DNA of 64,000 nucleotides from Acidovorax sp. 1608163 (lineage in GTDB: Bacteria; Pseudomonadota; Gammaproteobacteria; Burkholderiales; Burkholderiaceae_C): positions 561,001-625,000 of the forward strand of contig NZ_CP033069.1 of NCBI RefSeq assembly GCF_003669015.1. Reading direction: 5' to 3'. Position numbers and translations under genes: made by a program. The number at the start of each line of letters is the position of its first letter. Position 1 is the first letter of the stretch. The notes under the pieces were generated by a model. That model worked only from the letters and a program-made list of their open reading frames with translations. It was not told the DNA's origin and searched no databases. Below are positions 52,259-60,805 of this stretch, in pieces.

Positions 52259-52320
52259 AATTGCTATAAAAAGAATAGCTGCTGGCGCTTTATTTACAAG
52301 CGGTAGCAGCTATTTTGTTT
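52259..52320. repeat. dispersed palindromic repeat, copy I; likely bidirectional terminator
   Basis: The most complete palindrome of the family: AATAGCTGCTGGCGCTT, loop TATTTAC, AAGCGGTAGCAGCTATT, followed by TTGTTT. It lies between the convergent genes flgN and fliA and can form a stem of about 17 bp, so it may end transcription from both sides. Confidence 0.75.
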
Positions 52321-52333
52321 AAGTGTGGCTGGG

Positions 52334-53047
52334 TCAGTGGCTGCGCATCTTGGCGCGCAGGCGGGCGATGGACTGGCTGTGCAGCTGGCACACGCGCGAT
52401 TCGGTCACGCCCAGCACGGCGGCAATCTCTTTGAGATTCATGTCGTGCTCGTAGTACATGCCCATGATGTGCTGCTCGCGTTCGGGCAGGCTTTTGATGG
52501 CGTTGACCAGCGATGTGCGCAACCGCTGGTCGCGCAGCAACTCCACCGGGTCGGCCGCAGCGTCGGCCACGTGGCGGTCCAGAAAACCGTCATCGTCCTC
52601 GCCGTGGGTCATGTCTTCCAGGTACACCAGCTGCGTGCCGCGCACCTTGCCCAGCAGGCTTTGGTAGTCGGCCAGGCTCAACTCCATCTCATCGGCAATT
52701 TCAGACTCCAGCGGGCTGCGCCCCAGCTTTTGTTCCAGCCGGTGCACGGCGTGCTCAATGTCTTTTTGGCTCTTGCGGGAGCTGCGCGACATCCAGTCGC
52801 CCTCGCGCAATTCGTCAAGCATGGCGCCACGGATGCGCTGGGTGGCAAAGGTCTCAAACTGAACGCCCTGGGCCATTTCGTAGCGCGACAGGGCATCCGC
52901 CAAGCCCATCATGCCGACCTGGATCAGGTCGTCCAGTTCCACGTTGGGAGGCAGCTTGGCAATCATGTGGTGCGCAATCCTCCTCACCAGCGGAACATGC
53001 TGGCGGATCATCGCATCACGATCGAGCTGGCCTTTGGCGGTGTACAT
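52334..53047 (-). CDS. fliA: RNA polymerase sigma factor FliA (sigma-28)
   Basis: A 237-residue sigma factor for late flagellar and chemotaxis genes. Region 2: LVRRIAHHMIAKLPPNVELD, DLIQVGMMGLADALSRYEMA; region 3: RSPLESEIADEMELSLADYQ; region 4 helix-turn-helix: MNLKEIAAVLGVTESRVCQL, HSQSIARLRAKM. Start at 53047. It is the last gene in the motA-fliA run, 4 bp behind the FlhG-like gene. Its antagonist FlgM is encoded nearby. Confidence 0.95.
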   Translation of the reverse strand: MYTAKGQLDRDAMIRQHVPLVRRIAHHMIAKLPPNVELDDLIQVGMMGLADALSRYEMAQGVQFETFATQRIRGAMLDELREGDWMSRSSRKSQKDIEHAVHRLEQKLGRSPLESEIADEMELSLADYQSLLGKVRGTQLVYLEDMTHGEDDDGFLDRHVADAAADPVELLRDQRLRTSLVNAIKSLPEREQHIMGMYYEHDMNLKEIAAVLGVTESRVCQLHSQSIARLRAKMRSH

Positions 53048-53051
53048 CAGA

Positions 53052-53864
53052 TCAGTGGCTCCAGACGGTGGACGTTGGCTCAGGCGTGCCCGACAAACCC
53101 GTCACGTGGCTGGATGGTAGCGCAGTCAGCGGTCCACTGATGGTGCCCGCGTTTTCCAGCAGTTGCAAGGCCAAGCGTTGAACGTCATGAGGGTTATTGG
53201 CCGAGACGGTGGTCGTGCGCACGCGCCCGCCCAGGTGGCGTTCGGCGCAGTCTTGCAAGGTGCGTAACGCGCCCAGCGTGCGGCGACGTTCGCTGGCGCC
53301 ATCGCCTTGCAGCACCGAGGCCACAGTGCAGGGCAGGCCGGAGTGCGTGGCAATCTGCTTGAGGCTTTTATAGCAGGACAAAACACCGGCGGAGCCGCCC
53401 TCCATCACCGCCAGCGGGATGGTGCTGGTGTGCGTAAGCAAGGGGCCCAACAGCCCTGCCGGGGCGTGCAGCACCAGCAGCCCGTAGGCGCGGAAGTACG
53501 GCAGCAGCCCTTGCAGCGGGGGGGCGCCTTCGGTGTAGGCCTGTCGCTGCAACTGGTGCAGGCCCCGCGCCGCTGGGATCACGGCCACCGAGGTGACCGA
53601 GGCGCTGGCGCTGGTGCCCAGGCCGTCGTTCCAGGGGGCTTGCTGCAGCACATGGCTCAGGCCTGGGGTGTCGTCGGTTTCCAGTGCGGTACCGTCCAGC
53701 ACCATCACGGGGTAGCCCAGGCGCTGCAGGTTGGCGCAAATCTGCCAAAGCATCTCCAGCCCGCTGGAGGCGCGCTCCTGGCTGGCCACCGCCAGCACGC
53801 GCAACTGGGCTTGCGGCGTGAAGCTGCTCAGGCCTGCCGCCTGGTGAAAGCCGGTATCAAGCAT
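53052..53864 (-). CDS. FlhG/MinD-like protein without a Walker A motif
   Basis: A 270-residue protein at the place of flhG between flhF and fliA. It starts MLDTGFHQAAGLSSF at 53864, overlapping the flhF stop by a few bases. The region that should hold the deviant Walker A motif reads LRVLAVASQERASSGLEMLW, without the KGGxGKT sequence. The following NLQRLGYPVMVLDG resembles the Walker A' strand region and LLVLHAPAGLLGP its later strand. So the MinD fold may be kept while ATP binding is lost. True FlhG limits flagellar number with FlhF; this protein may do so without ATPase activity. Placement is secure, function is inferred. Confidence 0.65.
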   Translation of the reverse strand: MLDTGFHQAAGLSSFTPQAQLRVLAVASQERASSGLEMLWQICANLQRLGYPVMVLDGTALETDDTPGLSHVLQQAPWNDGLGTSASASVTSVAVIPAARGLHQLQRQAYTEGAPPLQGLLPYFRAYGLLVLHAPAGLLGPLLTHTSTIPLAVMEGGSAGVLSCYKSLKQIATHSGLPCTVASVLQGDGASERRRTLGALRTLQDCAERHLGGRVRTTTVSANNPHDVQRLALQLLENAGTISGPLTALPSSHVTGLSGTPEPTSTVWSH

Positions 53865-55428
53865 CCACAAGTCCTTTCTCTGTCAGGGCCTCGGGTGCGT
53901 TCGAGAAGTAGTAGTTCAGGTCTGACGCCTTGGGGTCAAACGCCGACTTCACGGGCGCGCGCATGGAGGTGCTGATGAGTTTGTGCGCTTCGGCGGGTTC
54001 CCAGTCTTCGGGCACCCGCTGGCCGTTGGTGACGCCGCGCAGCACCATTTGGTGGCGGATCAGCGCGTCAATCGAGGGCCCCAGCTTCACGGCTTCGTCC
54101 ACCTTGGACAGGATGGCCTGCTGCGAGCCAGCGGTCTTGAAAGAGGTGAGCACATCGTCCAGCGTGTCTCCGTGGCAGCCTGCATTGAGCACCAGCAGCC
54201 GGTTCACGCGGGGCAGGTCCAGCACGTCCAGCATGCTGCGCTTGCGGGGATCGCGCGGAGCGACGCCAGTGGTGTCGATCAGCACCATTTTCTTGCCACT
54301 GAGCAGGCCCAGCAGGTCTTGCAGTGCGGCACGGTCGTGGGCCAGGTGCGCCACGATGCCCAGCATGCGGCCGTAGGTGCGCAGTTGTTCGTGGGCCCCC
54401 ACGCGGTAGGTGTCCAGCGTGATCAGGCCCACACTGCCAGGGCCATGCACGCGGGCGCACAGCGCGGCCAGCTTGGCGGTGGTGGTGGTTTTGCCCACGC
54501 CGGTAGAGCCGACCAGGGCAAAGATGCCGCCTTGCTCGTACAGCGGCGCTTCGTTCTCGTCGGTCTTGAGGTTGCGTTCGAGCACATCCATGAGCCAGCG
54601 CACAGCGTCGCCTGCCGACAGGTCCTCGGGCATGCGCTCCAGCACGGCGCGGGCCAGTGCGGGCGAGTAGCCTGCACGGATCATCTTCAGCATCAGGTTC
54701 GACTGGATGGGGTTTTGCTTGGCCTGACCCAGCCAGGCCATGGTGTTGAAGCGGTCTTCAATCATCTCCTTCATGGCGTGCAGCTCGTTCATCAGGCTTT
54801 GCTGCTGGGCCATGGAGGCAGCGGGCGCTGCGGCTTCGGCCTTGCGGCGAGGAGGCGGTTCTGGCAGGTCCATCGGGATGGAGCGCAGAGGGTTGTGGCG
54901 CACCACGGCTGGGGCAGCGGGGCGCTCGCGGGGGAAGTCGCGGTCTTGGTTGCGGCTGCGCTCGGCAAACGTTGGCGGCTCGGCCGGGCCATTCATCACT
55001 TCATGGCGGCGGCGCAGCATGCGTTCACGCACGTAGTCCTGGAAGGACAGCGTGCTCATGGCCAGTTGCTCGGTGTCTTCTTCCACCGGGTTGTGACGGT
55101 TGGCAGTGGCCGCAATCTGCATGGGGCGTGCCGGTGCACGGGCGGCGCTCTTGGGGGCCAGCAGGGGCTCGTGCAGGGCGCTGCGCGAATCCTGAAAATC
55201 ACGGCCACCTTGCAGCGACTTGCCTTGCGAGCCCATGGAGCCCGTCGGGCCGCCTGCGTTCTGGGCTGCGTTGTCGAGTGCCGACAAGGTGTCTTCTGCC
55301 GTGGCCACCACCTCCACGCCGTTGGCGGTGGGGCGGTTGGACAGGATGAGGGTGCCCTCGCCAAAGGCCATGCGCGCCTTGGCCAATGCCTCGCGGGAGG
55401 TGGGGGCGGTAAAGCGTTTGATGTTCAT
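53857..55428 (-). CDS. flhF: flagellar biosynthesis GTPase FlhF
   Basis: A 523-residue SRP-type GTPase that places the polar flagellum. The N-terminal basic region (MNIKRFTAPTSREALAKARM) is followed by a long low-complexity linker (about 80-230). The N domain has NLMLKMIRAGYSPALARAVL and the G domain GSTGVGKTTTTAKLAALCAR (G1 near residue 305), DTYRVGAHEQL, LIDTTGVAPRD and LSKVDEAVKLG. Intact. Its start overlaps the flhA stop by 4 bp. A polar flagellum is suggested by FlhF. Confidence 0.94.
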   Translation of the reverse strand: MNIKRFTAPTSREALAKARMAFGEGTLILSNRPTANGVEVVATAEDTLSALDNAAQNAGGPTGSMGSQGKSLQGGRDFQDSRSALHEPLLAPKSAARAPARPMQIAATANRHNPVEEDTEQLAMSTLSFQDYVRERMLRRRHEVMNGPAEPPTFAERSRNQDRDFPRERPAAPAVVRHNPLRSIPMDLPEPPPRRKAEAAAPAASMAQQQSLMNELHAMKEMIEDRFNTMAWLGQAKQNPIQSNLMLKMIRAGYSPALARAVLERMPEDLSAGDAVRWLMDVLERNLKTDENEAPLYEQGGIFALVGSTGVGKTTTTAKLAALCARVHGPGSVGLITLDTYRVGAHEQLRTYGRMLGIVAHLAHDRAALQDLLGLLSGKKMVLIDTTGVAPRDPRKRSMLDVLDLPRVNRLLVLNAGCHGDTLDDVLTSFKTAGSQQAILSKVDEAVKLGPSIDALIRHQMVLRGVTNGQRVPEDWEPAEAHKLISTSMRAPVKSAFDPKASDLNYYFSNAPEALTEKGLVDA

Positions 55429-57509
55429 GCTGATGCACCTTTGAGAATGGGCCCAATCCGGATGGTGTGGGTCTCAGGAATTTCACTGTGCGCAAGCACC
55501 TGCAGGCGGGGGGCGACGCGGCGCACCAGGCGGGAGATGGCGTTGCGGATCTGGTCAGGCACCAGCAGGCAGGCGGGCAAGCCCATCTCTTCCTGCTTGA
55601 GTGCCACTTCAGCCGCTTTTTGGGTCAGGATGTCGGCGACGCCAGGGTCCAGCGCGGGGCCGGAGGCGTTGCCCAAGGCCTGCACCAGAAGGCGTTCCAG
55701 CCCAGGCTCGATGGCGATGACGTTGAGTTCGCGGGTGGGACCGTAGATCTGCTGGACGATGGCAGGCGACAGTGCAATGCGCACGCGCCGGGCCAGCTCC
55801 ACAGGGTCTGCGACGGAGCCTGCATGCTCTGCCAGGGTTTCGATGATGGTGCGGATGTCGCGGATGTGCACAGACTCTTCCAGCAGCAGCTGGAGAACTT
55901 TCTGAAACGTTGCGATCGAGACCATTTTCGGAACCACTTCTTCGATGAGCTTGGGGGCCAGTTTTGCCACGTGTTCCACCAGTTGCTGGGTTTCGGTGCG
56001 ACTGAGGAGCTTGGCTGCCTGGACTTGCATCAAGTGTGACAAATGCGTCGCCATCACGGTTTCTGAATCAACGACGGTAAAACCCGCCATTTGTGCCGCT
56101 TCCTTTTGCCGGTCGTCAATCCAGTGCGCAGGCAAACCGAAAGCGGGGTCGGTGGTGGGGGTGCCGATGAGGGGTGTGGTGATGCCGCCGGGGTTGATGG
56201 CCAGGAACATGCCGGGGAAGGCTTCGCCCTCGCCCACCACCACGCCGCGCAGGGTGATGCGATAGCCGCTGGGCTTGAGTTCGAGGTTGTCTCGCACGTG
56301 CACGGCAGGGGGCAGGAAGCCCACCTCTTGCGCAAACTTGCGGCGCACGCCCTTGATGCGGGTGAGCAGGTCGCCCTGGCGGCTCTTGTCCACCAGCGAA
56401 ATCAGTCGGTAACCCAGTTCCAGGCCCAGCAGGTCAATGGGCTGCAGGTCGTCCCAGGTGGCCTCCCCATCGGCTGCGATGGGGGCGGGCGGGGCTTCGG
56501 GCTCTGGCGGGATTTGCTGGCGCTGGTACAGCACCCAAGCCCAGTAGCCCAGCGAGCCGCCAATCACCAAAAATACGATGTGCGGCATGCCGGGGATGAG
56601 GCCCAGCATGATCAGAATGCCTGCCGTCACGCCCAGCACACGGGGCGACATGAACAGCTGCTGCACGATCTGGCGACCCATGTCCTGCTCTTTGCCCACG
56701 CGCGAGACCACCATGGCAGCCGCCACCGAGATCAACAGGCCAGGAATCTGCGCCACCAGTGCATCACCGATGGCCAGCAGGATGTAGCTGTCGGCAGCCT
56801 GCTTGGCCGTCAAGCCGTGCTGAAGAATGCCGATCGTGAAGCCGCCCACGATGTTGATCAGCAAAATCAGGATACCGGCCACCGCGTCCCCGCGCACGAA
56901 CTTGGAGGCGCCGTCCATGGAGCCGAAGAAGTTGGCTTCTTCGCCCACTTCAGCGCGGCGGCGCTTGGCTTCCTTTTCGTCGATCAGGCCTGCGTTCAGG
57001 TCGGCATCCACGGCCATCTGCTTGCCTGGCATGGCGTCCAGGGTGAAGCGGGCAGACACCTCGGCAATACGCTCGGCGCCCTTGGTCACCACGATGAAGT
57101 TGATGACCACCAGAATCGCAAACACGATCAGACCGACGGCAAAGTTGCCGCCGATCAGGAAGTGCCCGAAGGCCTCAATCACCGCGCCAGCGGCGCCGGG
57201 ACCCGTGTGGCCTTCGAGCAGCACCACGCGGGTGGAAGCCACGTTCAGCGACAGACGCATCAGCGTGGTGAGCAGCAACACGGACGGGAAGGCTGCAAAG
57301 TCCAGTGGCCGGATCATGTAGGCCGCCACCATCATCACCATCAAGGCCACGGCGATGTTGAGGGTGAAAAAGGCGTCCAGCAGCCAGGCGGGGATGGGCA
57401 GCACCATCAGCGCCAGGATCGCCACCACCAGCAGTGGTGCGGACATGCCTTGCAAGACGGAGGTGTTCTTGCCTGCCCACAGCCTCAGGGAGTTGACAGA
57501 GGTGTTCAT
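55425..57509 (-). CDS. flhA: flagellar export gate protein FlhA
   Basis: A 694-residue core of the type III flagellar export gate. Eight helices in the N-terminal half, with conserved FHIPEP-type segment GAERIAEVSARFTLDAMPGK, QMAVDADLNAGLIDEKEAKR. The C-terminal cytosolic domain contains YRLISLVDKSRQGDLLTRIK, GVRRKFAQEVGFLPPAVHVR and the end HSEIPETHTIRIGPILKG. Full length and intact. It overlaps flhF and flhB by 4 bp on either side. Confidence 0.95.
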   Translation of the reverse strand: MNTSVNSLRLWAGKNTSVLQGMSAPLLVVAILALMVLPIPAWLLDAFFTLNIAVALMVMMVAAYMIRPLDFAAFPSVLLLTTLMRLSLNVASTRVVLLEGHTGPGAAGAVIEAFGHFLIGGNFAVGLIVFAILVVINFIVVTKGAERIAEVSARFTLDAMPGKQMAVDADLNAGLIDEKEAKRRRAEVGEEANFFGSMDGASKFVRGDAVAGILILLINIVGGFTIGILQHGLTAKQAADSYILLAIGDALVAQIPGLLISVAAAMVVSRVGKEQDMGRQIVQQLFMSPRVLGVTAGILIMLGLIPGMPHIVFLVIGGSLGYWAWVLYQRQQIPPEPEAPPAPIAADGEATWDDLQPIDLLGLELGYRLISLVDKSRQGDLLTRIKGVRRKFAQEVGFLPPAVHVRDNLELKPSGYRITLRGVVVGEGEAFPGMFLAINPGGITTPLIGTPTTDPAFGLPAHWIDDRQKEAAQMAGFTVVDSETVMATHLSHLMQVQAAKLLSRTETQQLVEHVAKLAPKLIEEVVPKMVSIATFQKVLQLLLEESVHIRDIRTIIETLAEHAGSVADPVELARRVRIALSPAIVQQIYGPTRELNVIAIEPGLERLLVQALGNASGPALDPGVADILTQKAAEVALKQEEMGLPACLLVPDQIRNAISRLVRRVAPRLQVLAHSEIPETHTIRIGPILKGASA

Positions 57510-58660
57510 ACAGCAGCGCCTTTGGCAGAGAGCTTGTTCAGCGGATCCAGCTCAGGGGGGACATAGGGCTCAATCAGCTCGCCAGGCATGCGGCCTTCGC
57601 CACGCAGCGCGGCCTTGAGTCGGTACACATAGGCCAGCACCTGGGCCACGGCGGTGTACAGCGTGGCAGGAATGGCCTGGTCCAGTTCGGCGTGGGCATA
57701 CAGTGCCCGCGCCAGCATGGGCGATTGCAATACGGGGATTTCGTGGCCCTTGGCCAGATCACGGATGCGCATGGCCACCAGGTCGGTGCCGCGTGCAATC
57801 ACCTGGGGCGCGGCCATGGTGGCTTCGTCGTACTTCAGGGCCACGGCGTAGTGGGTGGGGTTCATCACCACAAAGTCGGCCTTGGGCACGGCGCTCACGC
57901 TGGCGCGGTCTGCCAGCTCGCGCTGCTTTTGGCGGATGCGTCCCTTGGTGTGAGGGTCGCCTTCGGATTCCTTGTGCTCTTGCTTCACTTCTTCGTGGGA
58001 CATCTTGAGCCCGGATTTGAAGAAGAAGGCTTGCAGTGGGATGTCCACCAGCGCTGCCAGAAACACCACCAGCAACAGCATGCTCACACCGGTGGTGAGC
58101 CAGTCGGCCATGAAGCGGATGGCACTGGTGGAGGGCTGGGCCACCAGCATGGCAATGCTTTCGATGCTGTTCCCCATGTATTTCCATGCCACGAACGACA
58201 GCACAGAGGTCATGAACACCATCTTGGCCACATTGGCCAGTTGCTGCTTGGAAAACAGGTTGGTGAAACCGGTGAGCGGGTTCAGGCGGCTGAACTGGGG
58301 AGTGATGGGCTTGGCGCTGAAAATCCAGCCGCCCGCGCCCACTGCGCTGATGATGGCCGCTGCGCTGGTCAGCAGGGCGAAGACCACGCTGGCCACCAGG
58401 CCCACCACCACCATGACCTGCATGCGCTCCAGCATGGAGGCTGGGGTCATGACCACTTTGGCATCGAACATCAGCTGCCGACCCAGGGCGTGCTGCAGGT
58501 GGTCCATCAGGGTGGGAGCCAAGGCCAGAACGCTGGCAGCGCCAACCCCCAGGATCGCCAAGTGCGACAAATCGCGCGAACGCGCGCCCTGGCCATCCTT
58601 GCGCGCATTCTGTAATTTGCGCTCCGTGGCGGGTAGTTCTTTGTCTTGGCTGGAGTCCAT
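57506..58660 (-). CDS. flhB: flagellar export switch protein FlhB
   Basis: A 384-residue export switch. It has four helices, and the autocleavage site NPTH at residues 267-270 in FVVMNPTHYAVALKY. The linker KMSHEEVKQEHKESEGDPHT is also typical. After cleavage FlhB changes export from rod/hook to filament subunits. Start at 58660 (MDSSQDKELPATERKLQNAR). It overlaps flhA by 4 bp; upstream a terminator-like hairpin separates it from cheZ. Confidence 0.95.
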   Translation of the reverse strand: MDSSQDKELPATERKLQNARKDGQGARSRDLSHLAILGVGAASVLALAPTLMDHLQHALGRQLMFDAKVVMTPASMLERMQVMVVVGLVASVVFALLTSAAAIISAVGAGGWIFSAKPITPQFSRLNPLTGFTNLFSKQQLANVAKMVFMTSVLSFVAWKYMGNSIESIAMLVAQPSTSAIRFMADWLTTGVSMLLLVVFLAALVDIPLQAFFFKSGLKMSHEEVKQEHKESEGDPHTKGRIRQKQRELADRASVSAVPKADFVVMNPTHYAVALKYDEATMAAPQVIARGTDLVAMRIRDLAKGHEIPVLQSPMLARALYAHAELDQAIPATLYTAVAQVLAYVYRLKAALRGEGRMPGELIEPYVPPELDPLNKLSAKGAAV

Positions 58661-58719
58661 GATGGCATGACGGCTGGTGTCATGCCATTGTCGTGAGCGA
58701 CCCGAAAACCTAAAGGCTG

Positions 58720-58745
58720 AAAAGGGGCCGCTGGGGCCCCTTTTT
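58720..58745. terminator. intrinsic terminator hairpin between cheZ and flhB
   Basis: AAAAGGGGCC and GGCCCCTTTT form a 10-bp stem around GCTGG, with T-rich ends on both strands. It lies between cheZ and flhB, both on the minus strand, so it could end the motA-cheZ transcript or attenuate flhB. Confidence 0.75.
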
Positions 58746-58770
58746 CAACGATGCAAAAACGCTGGTTCGA

Positions 58771-59394
58771 TCAGAATCCCAAACTGGCGAGCAGATCGTC
58801 CACTTGGGATTGGTCGGTCACGATGTCGGGCGTGTTCTCTGGGTCTACCACAGGGCCTTGCAGGCGCGCAGGCTCGGGAGGCGCCACTTGCACATGGGCG
58901 CTGGAGGGGGCTGTTTGAATGAGCAGCTGTACCAGCTGGTCTTCAATCGTTCCGGCCAGATTCACTACCCTGGCAATGACTTGGCCTGTCAGGTCGTGGA
59001 AGTCCTGGGCCATCATGATTTCGGTCAGATGCGCATCGGCTTCCTTGGTAACGCGCTCCACGTCGGTCAGGAAGTTGAAGATCTCACCTTTGGCGACGGC
59101 TGCCACGGGGTCTTTGATCAGGGAGTCCACCACACGGCGGGTTTCCGAGGCGATGAAGTCGTGTTGTGCTTTGGCCAGCTCCACCCGGCTGAGCACTTTC
59201 TCCGCCGCTTCGCCGGTGAGGCGTGCAATGTAGGAGAGGCGGCTTTGCGCGTCGGGCAGTTCACCCATGGAGCCCCGCAATTTTTCTGCGAAGCCCAACT
59301 CATTCAGCGAATCGTGGAGTTGCCGTGTCAGCTGTCCAATTTTCTGATGGACATCTGCAGCGGGCTCTGCATGGGGGATTTCTGGCGTGTCCAT
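58771..59394 (-). CDS. cheZ: protein phosphatase CheZ
   Basis: A 207-residue helical dimer that dephosphorylates CheY-P. The active-site part AQDFHDLTGQVIARVVNLAG holds the conserved Asp and Gln. The C-terminal CheY-binding tail is TDQSQVDDLLASLGF. The long helices IGQLTRQLHDSLNELGFAEK and EKVLSRVELAKAQHDFIASE form the hairpin. It follows cheY after 4 bp. The other chemotaxis genes (cheA, cheW, cheR, cheB) are not in the window. Confidence 0.94.
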   Translation of the reverse strand: MDTPEIPHAEPAADVHQKIGQLTRQLHDSLNELGFAEKLRGSMGELPDAQSRLSYIARLTGEAAEKVLSRVELAKAQHDFIASETRRVVDSLIKDPVAAVAKGEIFNFLTDVERVTKEADAHLTEIMMAQDFHDLTGQVIARVVNLAGTIEDQLVQLLIQTAPSSAHVQVAPPEPARLQGPVVDPENTPDIVTDQSQVDDLLASLGF

Positions 59395-59398
59395 GGCG

Positions 59399-59785
59399 TC
59401 ACATTCCCATCTTTTTGAGAATCAGCAGAACTTTTTCTTCCAGGGTGGCTTTGGTGAACGGCTTGACTATGTAACCCGCAGCGCCCCCTTGGGCGGCCGC
59501 CACGATGTCTTCCTTGCGTGCTTCGGCCGTCACCATCAGCACGGGCAGGTGCTTGAGTTTGTCGTCTTTTTTGATTTCGGCCAACAATTGAAAGCCGTTC
59601 ATGTTCGGCATGTTGATGTCAGACACCACAAAGTCGAACTTGCCGTTGCGAAGTTTGTTGAGTGCTGCGACGCCGTCTTCAGCCTCGTCAGCGTCCGCAA
59701 ACCCGCTTTCCTTGAGCAGGTTACGGACGATGCGGCGCATGGTGGAGAAGTCGTCAACGATGAGGAAGCGAAGGGCTGTGGTCAC
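59399..59785 (-). CDS. cheY: chemotaxis response regulator CheY
   Basis: A 128-residue single-domain receiver that binds the motor switch. The acidic pair is [16 protein letters not shown], the phospho-accepting Asp is D56 in [13 protein letters not shown], with T86 in [11 protein letters not shown] and K108 in [10 protein letters not shown]. Length and motifs are those of true CheY. Start [12 protein letters not shown]. It is 4 bp before cheZ and 72 bp behind motB. Confidence 0.96.
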   Translation of the reverse strand: MTTALRFLIVDDFSTMRRIVRNLLKESGFADADEAEDGVAALNKLRNGKFDFVVSDINMPNMNGFQLLAEIKKDDKLKHLPVLMVTAEARKEDIVAAAQGGAAGYIVKPFTKATLEEKVLLILKKMGM

Positions 59786-59857
59786 TTGGGACCCTTTCGG
59801 TCGAAAATGGCTAGAGGTATTGTCAAGTGTGGCAGGTTTTGTGACAAGGCGTAACGT

Positions 59858-60793
59858 CTACCTGCCTTCGTCAGGATTTTCCCGCTTTTCAATCGTCAGT
59901 TCTGTCGATGTTACGGTGGGAATCCCTTTCCCCATGAGTCTTTCTTCTGCCTCACGGGTTAATACCGTGATGGTAATGCGACGATTGGCTGCAGAGCGTG
60001 GGGTGTTGGGTTCCAGCAAATCGCTGGCGGCCAGCCCGACCACGCGGCCCAGTTTGGCATCGGGCATGCCAGCGGCCACCAGTTCGCGGCGTGAGGCGTT
60101 GGCGCGGTCAGATGACAGCTCCCAGTTGCTGTAGCCACGCTCGCTGTTGCCGTAGGGCACTGCATCGGTGTGCCCGGCCAGGCTCACGCGGTTTTCCACG
60201 CCATTGAGGGCGGCGCCAATTTCTCGAAGAATGTCGCGCATGTAAGGCTTGACGAGCGCGCTGCCGCTGTCAAACATGGGGCGATTCTGGTCGTCCACGA
60301 TCTGGATTTGCAACCCGTCCGGGGTCACGTCGATCCGGATCTGCGATTTGTATTCGTTCAGGCGCGGGTTTTCTGTGATCAGCGCATCAATCTTGGCCTG
60401 CAATGCCTTGATGCGCTGGGCGTCCAGGCGGGCTTGCTCGGCCTTCACATCGGCCTCGTTGAGCTTCTTGGGCTTCTCGGATGTCGTTTCGGCCCGCTTG
60501 ACGTGCCCGGCGCTCTGCGTGAGGTCGGTGCCACCACCGCCAGTGAGGATGCTGGAGCTGGACCCCGAGCCTGGGCCGCCCTGCAGCGACACCTTCAGGG
60601 GGGCGCTGAAGTAGTCCGAAATGCCTTTGCGGTCGCCATCGGTGGTGGAGCCCAGAAGCCACATCAGCAAAAAGAACGCCATCATGGCCGTCACGAAGTC
60701 GGCGTAGGCGATCTTCCAAGCGCCGCCATGGACTGCATGGCCGCCCTTCTTGACGCGCTTGATGATGATGGGCTGGAGTTTCTTTTCTGCCAC
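59858..60793 (-). CDS. motB: flagellar motor stator protein MotB
   Basis: A 311-residue stator subunit. One helix near residues 28-50 (AWKIAYADFVTAMMAFFLLM) with the proton-carrying Asp at D32. The long periplasmic linker is followed by an OmpA-like peptidoglycan-binding domain (NRVSLAGHTDAVPYGNSERG, YSNWELSSDRANASRRELVA). Start MAEKKLQPIIIKRV. It is 12 bp behind motA and drives rotation with it. Confidence 0.96.
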   Translation of the reverse strand: MAEKKLQPIIIKRVKKGGHAVHGGAWKIAYADFVTAMMAFFLLMWLLGSTTDGDRKGISDYFSAPLKVSLQGGPGSGSSSSILTGGGGTDLTQSAGHVKRAETTSEKPKKLNEADVKAEQARLDAQRIKALQAKIDALITENPRLNEYKSQIRIDVTPDGLQIQIVDDQNRPMFDSGSALVKPYMRDILREIGAALNGVENRVSLAGHTDAVPYGNSERGYSNWELSSDRANASRRELVAAGMPDAKLGRVVGLAASDLLEPNTPRSAANRRITITVLTREAEERLMGKGIPTVTSTELTIEKRENPDEGR

Positions 60794-60805
60794 AGCAAGG
60801 TCCAG

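Noticed and set aside
53864..53870. Start of the FlhG-like gene two codons earlier (MWMLDTG)
   Set aside because: It cannot be excluded, but the ATG at 53864 fits better with the spacing to the flhF stop.
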